NCBI GenBank assembly: GCA_020853655.1
Contig: JADYYL010000241.1
Location: 1 to 5,344, forward strand
Direction of reading: 5' to 3'
DNA: 5,344 bases
Source of the DNA: Deltaproteobacteria bacterium
GTDB lineage: Bacteria; Bdellovibrionota_C; UBA2361; SZUA-149; JADYYL01
Shown here: piece by piece, positions 1 through 5,344 of the stretch
Layout: each line of letters opens with the position of its first letter
Position numbering within the stretch: position 1 is the stretch's first letter
Program-made: the position numbers and the translations under genes
The notes under the pieces: model-generated
Told to the model about the DNA's origin: nothing
Seen by the model: the letters and a program-made list of their open reading frames with translations, nothing else
The model's database searches: none

Positions 1-1288
1 CGTTCCACAACTCACCGCGCACGAAGACTTTTCCGACCGAACTGTCTTCTCCGGGCGAGACCCGAAAGGGCGTCTTTACCACACCTCGCAGCCCAATCAA
101 CCCTTCTTTACCGGTCACGACCTTCGAGCGCTGAGTGCGCAGCGCCACAAAAGATATGGAAAGCAGGACAAGCCCGACGGCGGTGGCGATGGTCCCGATG
201 AGCAGTCGGTCCACATCGTAATGCCCGAATCCGAACACCTGGTCTTGGTCGATGAGGTAGATCGAGCCGAGGACAAGACAGACGACCCCTGCCCCTCCCC
301 AGACTCCGAAAGACGGGACCATGAGCTCGAGCCCGAAACAGGCAAACGACAAGACGAGCAAGATGACCCCGGTCTGATTAATCGGGAGCACTTGTGCGGA
401 ACCAAGTGAGAGAACGAGACAGATCACCCCGACGACTCCGGGGAGGATCGCGCCCGGATGGTAGAGCTCGATCCCGATGCCCAGCATCGCGCCAAGTCCC
501 AGGAGGATGCCGACATTGGGGTCCGAGAGAACGTTGATGACCTTCTGCTTGAAGCTCATCTCGACGACCTCTCTGGGGGTCGACTGAAGGTTGACGAGAG
601 TCTGGGGAACTCCCTTCACCGTCACGGTCTTTCCATCGACTTGCGCGATCAGAGACTCCATATCTGCGGCGATGAAATCGATCACCTTATCGGCCTGAGC
701 GTCGCGGTCAGTGATCGAGACGCTCTCGCGGACAGCTTTTTCCGCCCAGGCGACGTTCCGATTCCGCTGCTCGGCGATCGCTTTGATCAAGGAGACGGCA
801 AAGTTCTCCACCTTCGCGCGCATGTCGCCCTGAATGTCCTGCCCACTGCCGACCACCGGGTGTGCGGCGCCGATGGTGGTCCCGGGAGCCATCACGGCGA
901 AGTTCCCCGCCATGGTGATGAAGACGCCGGCCGACGTCGCACTCGCACCTGCAGGGGTGACGAAGATTGCGGTCGGAACTGGCGAATCGAGGAGGCTTTG
1001 CACCATCGTCTGCATCGAGGCGACGAGCCCTCCAGGTGTATTCAGGCGCACGATAACGAGTCGAGCGTTTCGCTCTTCTGCCGTTCGGAGCAAGGTCTTG
1101 AGATAGTCATCCGTCGCTGGATTGATCGGTCCGTCGATGTCCCCGATGAGGATCGGACCGGTTCTCGGTTGTCCGGCCGACTGTGTGAGCGCGAACTCCG
1201 GCGACCAGGAGATGGCAATCGAGATGAGAAAAAGAAAACCGACGACTCCCGTGAGCGCCCTGCGAAGTCTGGTGCGTGTTGCATTCAT
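1..1288 (-). CDS. nfeD: NfeD-family membrane-bound serine protease (ClpP class), long form, C-terminus cut by window edge
   Basis: Seen: 429 codons read on the minus strand before the left edge. Residues 13-28 are a hydrophobic signal or anchor segment. Residues about 45-245 match the ClpP-like protease domain: NTPGG at 84-88, GASATSAG at 114-121, APGTTIGAAHPV at 134-145. By comparison with the archaeal homologue PH1510 (Ser97/Lys138), the catalytic dyad should be Ser119 and Lys159; the loop between them is one residue shorter here. About five transmembrane helices follow (roughly 258-275, 281-300, 306-324, 329-346, 361-383). Then comes the start of the NfeD OB-fold domain, with TGKEGLIG (392-399) and GELWN at the edge; perhaps 20-40 residues are missing. 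Known of the family: the protease faces the outside and cleaves membrane proteins such as stomatin-like partners, whose gene is often adjacent. Any such partner would lie beyond the left edge. The ATG overlaps the upstream stop by four bases, with AAAAGG eight bases before it. Confidence 0.93.
   Translation of the reverse strand, partial: MNATRTRLRRALTGVVGFLFLISIAISWSPEFALTQSAGQPRTGPILIGDIDGPINPATDDYLKTLLRTAEERNARLVIVRLNTPGGLVASMQTMVQSLLDSPVPTAIFVTPAGASATSAGVFITMAGNFAVMAPGTTIGAAHPVVGSGQDIQGDMRAKVENFAVSLIKAIAEQRNRNVAWAEKAVRESVSITDRDAQADKVIDFIAADMESLIAQVDGKTVTVKGVPQTLVNLQSTPREVVEMSFKQKVINVLSDPNVGILLGLGAMLGIGIELYHPGAILPGVVGVICLVLSLGSAQVLPINQTGVILLVLSFACFGLELMVPSFGVWGGAGVVCLVLGSIYLIDQDQVFGFGHYDVDRLLIGTIATAVGLVLLSISFVALRTQRSKVVTGKEGLIGLRGVVKTPFRVSPGEDSSVGKVFVRGELWN
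1285..1288 (-). other. ATGA stop/start overlap of glycosylase and nfeD genes
   Basis: The TGA of the uracil-DNA glycosylase gene (1287-1285) shares two bases with the ATG of the NfeD gene (1288-1286). This four-base overlap is the classic arrangement for termination-reinitiation, so expression of the protease is probably tied to translation of the glycosylase. Confidence 0.9.
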
Positions 1289-2064
1289 GCCGGTGGCCTT
1301 TTCAGTCCAAGTTCATCCATGACCATCTGCAGGTCCGACCAGAAATCTTTCTTCGCCGCGGGGTTCCGCAACAGATACGCGGGGTGGAGCGTGGGCATCA
1401 CCTTGATTCCGTGAAACTCGTGCCACTGCCCACGCACCTTCGTGATCCCTTTGTCTATGCCACAAATCGCCAGTTGGGCAGGCTGTCCCAGTGTGATGAT
1501 CACGCGTGGGCGCAAGAGCTCGAGTTGCCGGTACAGATACGGCGTGCAGGCGGCCGCCTCGTCGGGCAACGGGGTTCTGTTCTCCGGCGGGCGGCATTTG
1601 ACGACATTACAGATGTAAACGTCTTCGCGGCGCAGCCCCATGCCCTTCGTAATCGCACCGGTGAAGAGTTCTCCGGCTCGTCCAACAAAGGGGAGTCCGC
1701 GCTTATCCTCTTCCGCGCCAGGACCTTCGCCGACGAAGACGATCAAAGGTCGAACGATCTTTCCATCTCCGAAGACAACCATGTTTCGTCCCTCGCACAG
1801 CCGACACCGACGACAGCCGAGCGCCATCTCACGAAGTTCGTCGTAAGTGAGCGCGGACATCTCTGATGGCGGAAAGCCGAGATCGGCAGGCGCCTCGAGT
1901 TCCGCCGAATCGCTCTGCGGAGCAAGCGTGACAGGGCGGGTTTCTTCAGGGAGCGACGCGGTTCTCTCCGTCGATTGCTTCGTCGCGAACCACTCGGACG
2001 GCATCCCCTCGACGTCGAGTCGCTGAAGGTGCGCGGCGAGGTCTTTTCTGATTGTCTCTGGCAT
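1285..2064 (-). CDS. udg: Type-4 (UDGa) uracil-DNA glycosylase with 4Fe-4S cluster
   Basis: A 259-residue protein that removes uracil from DNA at the start of base-excision repair. Seen: cluster cysteines C84, C87, C157 and C173. Their C-x2-C spacing and 16-residue final gap match the Thermus enzyme (C14, C17, C85, C101). Uracil-pocket motifs are GEGPGAEED (112-120) with E113, PFVGRAG (125-131) with F126 for base stacking, N153 in CNVVKCRPPENRTP, and the C-terminal LHPAYLLRN (226-234) with H227. A fifth cysteine, C90, sits close to the first pair. Residues 1-70 precede the catalytic domain and are charged and low in conserved motifs; many bacterial members have such a variable N-terminus, whereas the Thermus protein begins almost at the first cysteine. 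The ATG is well supported by GGGAGA five to ten bases upstream. A 64-base gap without a terminator separates it from the hydrolase gene, and its TGA overlaps the next ATG, so it is the middle gene of an operon. Confidence 0.96.
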   Translation of the reverse strand: MPETIRKDLAAHLQRLDVEGMPSEWFATKQSTERTASLPEETRPVTLAPQSDSAELEAPADLGFPPSEMSALTYDELREMALGCRRCRLCEGRNMVVFGDGKIVRPLIVFVGEGPGAEEDKRGLPFVGRAGELFTGAITKGMGLRREDVYICNVVKCRPPENRTPLPDEAAACTPYLYRQLELLRPRVIITLGQPAQLAICGIDKGITKVRGQWHEFHGIKVMPTLHPAYLLRNPAAKKDFWSDLQMVMDELGLKRPPA

Positions 2065-2068
2065 CTCT

Positions 2069-2074
2069 TCTCCC
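2069..2074 (-). promoter_or_regulatory. Ribosome binding site of the uracil-DNA glycosylase gene
   Basis: On the minus strand GGGAGA precedes ATG 2064, with GGAG five bases from the start codon. It is the strongest Shine-Dalgarno sequence in the window and fixes the long form of the protein as the translated one. Confidence 0.75.
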
Positions 2075-2128
2075 GAACGTCAGTCAGATACTTCTGTCTC
2101 TCTACTCTGCCGATGCGACAAGTCGCGC

Positions 2129-2845
2129 TCAGTTAAAAAACGGGTTGAGCTTTCGCTCTCGCCCGATGGTCGTCGAGGGCCCGTGCCCGGTCAGCACAAT
2201 CGTCTCGTCAGGGAGCGTGAACAGCTTCTCCCGAATGCTCGCGAGTAACGTCTCCGTATCACCGAACGGCAGGTCGGTGCGCCCGATCGATCCGTAGAAC
2301 AAAGCGTCGCCGGCAATGACTACCGGGGCCTTGAAGGTCGTGGTCTCACCACCGTCGCGAATCGTGAAGTCGCCCTCCGGGAAGTAGACGGACACATGGC
2401 CCGGCGCATGACCTGGAGTGAAAAGCACGGTCCCCTCACGTTCTCCGATCAGGAAGCGATCGCCGTCCTGAATGAGCACATCGGGCTCGGGGCAGTTCTG
2501 ATACTCGTCTGGAGGGAGTGAGAAGAGCAAGGCCTGACTTCTGATCGCTTCGCGGAGCGGCCGATCGAGAGCGTGTCCATAGAGCTTGGGGGCGGGTCGT
2601 CCTCTCGACTCCAGCGCGCGCTGGAGCGTCAGGACACCGCCGGCGTGGTCGATGTGGGCATGAGTCAACACGATGCTCTCCCACACGAGTCCCGGCAGGT
2701 CGCTCTCGGCTCGATCCATCGCGGCAAGGATGCTCGGGATATCCCCTCCCGGATCCACGATCGAACCGATCCGCCGCTGGCTCTCGATAATAATCCGTGA
2801 ATTCTGCTGGAACGGTGAGACGATGATGGTTTCTAACGTAAGCAC
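2129..2845 (-). CDS. Metallo-beta-lactamase-fold hydrolase, YcbL / glyoxalase-II-like
   Basis: From the GTG at 2845 the protein has 238 residues. Seen: the motif THAHIDHAGG (H62, H64, D66, H67), then TPGHAPGH with H146, GDALF with D180, and TGHG with H221. This is the full ligand set for a dinuclear zinc or iron site. The segment GSIGRTDLPFGD and the end GHGPSTTIGRERKLNPFF are typical of YcbL-type proteins, which hydrolyse thioesters such as S-lactoylglutathione; the true substrate here is unknown. About 15 residues around FTIRDGGETTTF (160-171) are inserted between the conserved VSVYFP and VIAGD strands. The same frame is open to an ATG at 2887, but GTG is preferred. It has AGGA four bases upstream, the protein then begins LTLETIIVSPFQQN as relatives do, and the extra 14 codons would consist mostly of a 15-base tandem repeat. 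It is the first gene of the minus-strand operon. No signal peptide, so probably cytoplasmic. Confidence 0.93.
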   Translation of the reverse strand: MLTLETIIVSPFQQNSRIIIESQRRIGSIVDPGGDIPSILAAMDRAESDLPGLVWESIVLTHAHIDHAGGVLTLQRALESRGRPAPKLYGHALDRPLREAIRSQALLFSLPPDEYQNCPEPDVLIQDGDRFLIGEREGTVLFTPGHAPGHVSVYFPEGDFTIRDGGETTTFKAPVVIAGDALFYGSIGRTDLPFGDTETLLASIREKLFTLPDETIVLTGHGPSTTIGRERKLNPFFN

Positions 2846-2849
2846 GTGA

Positions 2850-2853
2850 TCCT
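2850..2853 (-). promoter_or_regulatory. Ribosome binding site deciding the GTG start of the hydrolase
   Basis: AGGA lies four bases before GTG 2845 on the minus strand. The alternative in-frame ATG at 2887 has only an AT-rich, purine-poor stretch before it. This, together with the family-like N-terminus produced, is why GTG 2845 was chosen. Confidence 0.6.
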
Positions 2854-2854
2854 G

Positions 2855-2884
2855 TGGGCAACTGGCGACTGGGCAACTGGCGAC
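2855..2884. repeat. Two perfect 15-base tandem repeats in the hydrolase leader
   Basis: TGGGCAACTGGCGAC occurs twice in direct succession (2855-2869, 2870-2884). Each unit splits into an octamer TGGGCAAC and a related heptamer TGGCGAC. Read on the minus strand from ATG 2887 it would encode VASCP twice, but it more likely lies in the untranslated leader. Confidence 0.9.
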
Positions 2885-2913
2885 CATACAAACTGAATGA
2901 TAATGAATATCAA
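2885..2913 (-). promoter_or_regulatory. Candidate promoter of the hydrolase-glycosylase-nfeD operon
   Basis: On the minus strand TTGATA (2913-2908) is followed 17 bases later by TGTATG (2890-2885). The -35 is one base from TTGACA, but the -10 is poor. Transcription would start near 2877, inside the 15-base repeat, giving a leader of about 30 bases before GTG 2845. This would also leave ATG 2887 untranscribed, in agreement with the start chosen for the hydrolase. Confidence 0.3.
2898..2912. promoter_or_regulatory. Fur-box-like 7-1-7 palindrome in the divergent promoter region
   Basis: Seen: TGATAATGAATATCA. Against the known 7-1-7 Fur consensus TGATAATnATTATCA, 13 of 14 specified positions match; the single difference is an A for T in the second half-site. 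It sits in the AT-rich core between two divergent genes. It would overlap both a GATAAT -10-like hexamer on the plus strand (2899-2904, without a good -35) and a TTGATA -35-like hexamer on the minus strand (2908-2913). Binding by Fur or a relative would therefore be expected to affect both units. That is inference, because the site was found by eye in AT-rich DNA and no regulator gene is in the window. Confidence 0.45.
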
Positions 2914-3025
2914 AGCATTTGCAGAATGAGGAGTGTCTCCCCGCGTTGGAGTGCGTCGTTCGCGGAGAACCTTGTCGTTCGACGCGACGGGGGTTAGAGC
3001 GGACGCGGACAAAGCAGCGGAGACG

Positions 3026-3030
3026 AGGAG
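3026..3030 (+). promoter_or_regulatory. Candidate ribosome binding site for RecD2 at GTG 3035
   Basis: AGGAG lies four bases before GTG 3035, in frame with the helicase. GTG 3302, which would give a family-length protein, is preceded by a GC-rich stretch with at best GGCGAG. The site favours the extended protein but the spacing is short and the evidence is only local. Confidence 0.45.
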
Positions 3031-3034
3031 TGCC

Positions 3035-5344
3035 GTGGCAAGGGACGATTTTGAGCGAGGATGGTCGACGAGACCACCCCTGGGGCGGAATGTCGCTGAG
3101 GACACGGCCGCCGTTGGTGCGCCTGAACGCTCACCCGGGAGTCCCGATGCCGCTGGCTCATCCTCCTTGCCGTTGGATACTGGGCCGTTGGATACTGGGC
3201 CGTTGGATACCGTGACGTTGGATACCGCAAACGCTCAAGTGAACAGCCCCCGCGCCGGAGATCGGAAGGGATACGGCGGCCGCGGGCAGTCCGGCGAGCG
3301 CGTGTCGCGCGACGTACTCTTTGAGGGCCTCATCCGAGGAATCTCTTTTCGAAACGAGACCAACGGCTTCGCTGTCCTGCGCGTCGAGCCCACAGGCTCG
3401 AGCAAGGGCGAGATCGAACGGATCGCTGCAGAGCGAAGTCGCCCGGGTCAAGTGCTTGGCTCGACGGTCACTGTGGTCGGTGTCGTCGGGCCGACCACAC
3501 AATCCGGCGCTCATATTATGGCGCGGGGAATCTGGCAGGAACACCAGAAGTTTGGCAGCCAGTTTCGAGCGTTCTCCATTACCGAGAAGCTTCCCTCCAC
3601 CGCCGACGGACTCGTGCGATATCTCTCCTCTGGGGCGATCAAAGGAATCGGACTCTCTCTCGCCGAGCGAATCGTTGCTCAGTTTGGCGAAGACACAATG
3701 CGTGTTCTCGAAGAGAGCCCCGAGCGCCTCTCTGAGGTTCCGGGCATCGGACGAAAGAAGCTCGACGAGTTTCTGACCGTTTGGGAGAGCGCGCGCGGCG
3801 AGCGAGACGTTTCGCTCTTTCTCCAGGAACTCGGCCTGGGAGCAGCGCTCGGAGAGCGTATCCGGCAGAAATACGGGCTTCGGACGATTGAGATCTTACG
3901 TGAGGACCCCTACTCGTTGATTCGCGAGATGTGGGGCATCGGTTTTCAGAAAGCCGATGAGATCGCCGTTGCTCTTGGCGTGGAGATGGGTTCCGCACAA
4001 AGACTTCGTGCTGCGATGATTCACGAGCTGCAACGCAGTTCCGAGGATGGTCACTGTTATCTGCCCCGGGAGGAGATGCTGCGGCGTGCAGGGGCTCTTC
4101 TTCGGATAGAAGATCTCCCGAAACTCGAAGAGATCCTCGACCGGACGATTGCTGAACGTTTTATCATCGCGGACGGCAATCGACTCTATACGCCAGTTCT
4201 TTACAAGGCGGAGAAGCTCGTCGCTGAGCGGTTACTCGACCTCATGCGCGACGCGCGTGAGTCGTCGGTGATTCCACAAGACCTGATCGATCGGCTCAAA
4301 GACGAAGTGCAGGAGGTCCGCGACCCATCGAACCCAACGTCGGCGCAGGTGATTCGACTATCAGACGAGCAGAAAGCCGCGCTCGACCTTGCCGCGAATT
4401 CAGGCGTGCTCGTCATCACGGGTGGGCCGGGGTGCGGAAAGACGACTTTGGTTCGCACTTTGGCAAGGCTTTTCCGGTCTGCGGGACTTCGCCTCAAACT
4501 TGCAGCGCCGACCGGCAAAGCTTCGCAGCGTCTCTGCGAGGTCTGCGGGATGGAATCGTCGACGATTCACCGAATGCTACGCTTCGACCCGTTTTCGCAA
4601 GGATTTGTCCACGATGAATCGGAGCCACTCGAACTCGATGTGCTCATCGTGGACGAGGTGTCGATGATCGATATCCCGCTCGCCGCTGCATTGCTCAATG
4701 CGCTGTCGAGAAGGGCGCGGATTATCTTCGTTGGCGATGCCGATCAACTTCCGAGCGTGGGCCCCGGGCTTTTCCTGCGGGACCTGCTCGCCATTTCGGA
4801 AATCCCCTCCATCCGCCTCACCAACCTCTTTCGACGCTCGAATGAGTCTTTGATCAGCACCGTCGCGCACGAGATCAACTGCGGAGAGTTGCCGGACGTT
4901 CCGGAGCCGGACGGTGTGACGAAAAGTGACGCATACTTCATCCCCGCAAAGGATGCGGTTGAGGCGGCTTCGCTCATCGAGCGGCTCGTTGTCGATCAGA
5001 TTCCCAAGAAGTTTGGATTCTCCGGAGGGGCCATCACCGTTCTCAGTCCGATGAATCAGGGCGAGCTTGGTGTTATTGCCTTGAATGCTCGACTACAGGC
5101 TCGACTGACGCCCGCGGACAGTGCGAAGTCTCATGTCCGAGTGGGTGAAACGGAACTCCGCGTTGGCGACCGAGTGTGCCAGCGAGTGAACAATTACACG
5201 ATCACCGAAGGTGGCGTCTTCAACGGCGAGCAGGGAGAGGTCGTCGGAATCGACTCCGACGGACAGAAGTTGTTCGTGCGCTTCTGGGATGGTCGCGTCG
5301 TCGAATACACTCGGGATACACTTTATCAGCTCGACCTCGCCTAC
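3035..5344 (+). CDS. recD2: RecD2-type (RecD-like) 5'-3' DNA helicase, C-terminus cut by window edge, start uncertain
   Basis: Superfamily 1B helicase that unwinds DNA 5' to 3' in repair or replication-fork maintenance. Numbering here is from GTG 3302, the point giving normal family length; add 89 for the start at 3035. Seen: N-terminal domain opening with FEGLIRGISFRNETNGFAVLRV (split as FEGLIRGISF and NETNGFAVLRV); helix-hairpin-helix motifs GIGLSLAERI (115), VPGIGRKKL (146) and MWGIGFQKADEI (210); Walker A GGPGCGKTT (374-382, K380); motif Ia APTGKAS (402); Walker B VDEVSMID with D451/E452; motif III GDADQLPS (478-485); LTNLFRRS (506-513) with arginines of motif IV; an SH3-like stretch from about 618 (RVGDRVCQRVNN...NGEQGEVV). 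The window stops just before the expected HKSQGSE motif, so perhaps 60-80 residues are missing. Choice of start: GTG 3035 has AGGAG four bases upstream, while GTG 3302 and GTG 3239 have no convincing ribosome site. The frame is open back to 2930. The extension (89 residues from 3035) is rich in A, S, P, D, G and R and includes PLDTG repeats. Identity is certain; the start is not. Confidence 0.95.
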   Translation, partial: MARDDFERGWSTRPPLGRNVAEDTAAVGAPERSPGSPDAAGSSSLPLDTGPLDTGPLDTVTLDTANAQVNSPRAGDRKGYGGRGQSGERVSRDVLFEGLIRGISFRNETNGFAVLRVEPTGSSKGEIERIAAERSRPGQVLGSTVTVVGVVGPTTQSGAHIMARGIWQEHQKFGSQFRAFSITEKLPSTADGLVRYLSSGAIKGIGLSLAERIVAQFGEDTMRVLEESPERLSEVPGIGRKKLDEFLTVWESARGERDVSLFLQELGLGAALGERIRQKYGLRTIEILREDPYSLIREMWGIGFQKADEIAVALGVEMGSAQRLRAAMIHELQRSSEDGHCYLPREEMLRRAGALLRIEDLPKLEEILDRTIAERFIIADGNRLYTPVLYKAEKLVAERLLDLMRDARESSVIPQDLIDRLKDEVQEVRDPSNPTSAQVIRLSDEQKAALDLAANSGVLVITGGPGCGKTTLVRTLARLFRSAGLRLKLAAPTGKASQRLCEVCGMESSTIHRMLRFDPFSQGFVHDESEPLELDVLIVDEVSMIDIPLAAALLNALSRRARIIFVGDADQLPSVGPGLFLRDLLAISEIPSIRLTNLFRRSNESLISTVAHEINCGELPDVPEPDGVTKSDAYFIPAKDAVEAASLIERLVVDQIPKKFGFSGGAITVLSPMNQGELGVIALNARLQARLTPADSAKSHVRVGETELRVGDRVCQRVNNYTITEGGVFNGEQGEVVGIDSDGQKLFVRFWDGRVVEYTRDTLYQLDLAY
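3171..3226. repeat. 15-base tandem repeat, 3.7 units, in frame within the RecD2 extension
   Basis: CGTTGGATACTGGGC occurs at 3171-3185 and 3186-3200, followed by a diverged unit CGTTGGATACCGTGA (3201-3215) and a partial unit CGTTGGATACC (3216-3226). In the RecD2 frame, and starting one base earlier at 3170, it reads PLDTG, PLDTG, PLDTV, TLDTA. The 15-base length means unit gain or loss would not shift the helicase frame. It shares ACTGGGC with the array at 2855-2884. Confidence 0.92.

Larger units (their letters stand above)
2846..3034. other. Divergent intergenic control region
   Basis: This stretch lies between the hydrolase GTG and the chosen RecD2 start. It holds, left to right, a 15-base tandem repeat (2855-2884), a strikingly AT-rich core (about 2885-2930) with a Fur-box-like palindrome and a candidate minus-strand promoter, and then a GC-rich segment (2931-3034). 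In the GC-rich part the RecD2 frame is open from 2930, with in-frame GTG codons at 2933 and 2951, so the coding part could begin earlier. The octamer GTCGTTCG occurs twice there, at 2955-2962 and 2974-2981. No RNA gene or rho-independent terminator was seen. Confidence 0.7.

Noticed and set aside
458..1414. A 318-codon open frame on the plus strand opposite the nfeD gene
   Set aside because: It lies antisense to a clearly conserved protease and runs on into the glycosylase gene. It has no recognisable domain; long antisense frames are common in GC-rich genes.
2115..2126. GCGAC-AA-GTCGC hairpin between the hydrolase and glycosylase genes as a terminator
   Set aside because: The stem is only five base pairs with a two-base loop, and no run of T follows on the minus strand.
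2846..2887. ATG 2887 as the start of the hydrolase
   Set aside because: It has no ribosome site, lies inside the candidate -10 region, and adds 14 residues made mostly of a tandem repeat before the normal family N-terminus.
2958..2970. GTTC-N5-GAAC as a possible LexA (SOS) operator near RecD2
   Set aside because: Known boxes are GAAC-N4-GTTC or the direct repeat GTTC-N7-GTTC; the half-site order and spacing here match neither. It is better read as a chance short hairpin.
2833..3105. A 90-codon minus-strand frame with a signal-peptide-like hydrophobic stretch
   Set aside because: It overlaps the hydrolase start and runs through the AT-rich promoter core. The hydrophobic run is the complement of an alanine- and aspartate-rich segment of the RecD2 frame, and there is no convincing ribosome site.
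2919..3215. A 98-codon plus-strand frame starting at ATG 2919
   Set aside because: It is out of frame with RecD2, its composition (many R, C, W, P) is not protein-like, and it ends inside the tandem repeat.
3158..3544. A 128-codon minus-strand frame through the repeat and the RecD2 N-terminal domain
   Set aside because: It is antisense to conserved helicase sequence, and part of its length is only the translated 15-base repeat.
1..5344. Defence system, mobile element or CRISPR content
   Set aside because: All four genes belong to well-known chromosomal families. I saw no transposase, integrase, terminal inverted repeats, attachment sites or spaced repeats.

Overview
The window is a gene-dense piece of bacterial chromosome, moderately GC-rich by eye. 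It holds three genes on the minus strand (read right to left from about 2845 to past position 1) and one gene on the plus strand (from about 3035 past position 5344). The two transcription units diverge from one short AT-rich region near 2885-2930. Shine-Dalgarno-type ribosome sites, a GTG start and a four-base stop/start overlap all fit a bacterium. A full-length NfeD membrane protease, an iron-sulfur type-4 uracil-DNA glycosylase and RecD2 (the RecD type of bacteria that usually lack RecBC) occur together in several phyla, such as Acidobacteriota and Myxococcota. I cannot assign a phylum from this sequence alone.

Minus-strand unit, in order of transcription: (1) a YcbL/glyoxalase-II-like metallo-beta-lactamase-fold hydrolase (2845-2129); (2) a family-4 uracil-DNA glycosylase (2064-1285), 64 bases downstream; (3) a long-form NfeD/ClpP-class membrane serine protease (from 1288, cut by the left edge). 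The start codon of the NfeD gene overlaps the glycosylase stop as ATGA, so the last two genes are very probably co-translated. Both window edges cut genes: NfeD lacks the end of its C-terminal OB-fold domain, and RecD2 lacks its last helicase motifs.

Plus-strand unit: a RecD2-type 5'-3' superfamily 1B helicase with tandem helix-hairpin-helix motifs, Walker A and B, the GDADQLPS motif and an inserted SH3-like region. Its frame stays open far upstream of where RecD2 proteins normally begin. This predicts either a low-complexity N-terminal extension of about 89 residues or a long leader.

The divergent control region is the most unusual part. It contains a 15-base palindrome matching the 7-1-7 Fur-box consensus at 13 of 14 positions. 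It is bordered by two short arrays of 15-base tandem repeats, each unit built as 8+7 bases and sharing the heptamer ACTGGGC. One array lies in the leader of the hydrolase gene. The other lies in frame inside the RecD2 extension, where it would encode PLDTG-type repeats.

Two of the four genes are DNA repair or DNA-processing enzymes (uracil excision, helicase); the other two are a metabolic-type hydrolase and a membrane protease. The sequence shows shared transcription and a shared control region, not a shared pathway. I see no defence island, mobile element, CRISPR array, tRNA or rRNA, and nothing I can defend as a new multi-gene system.
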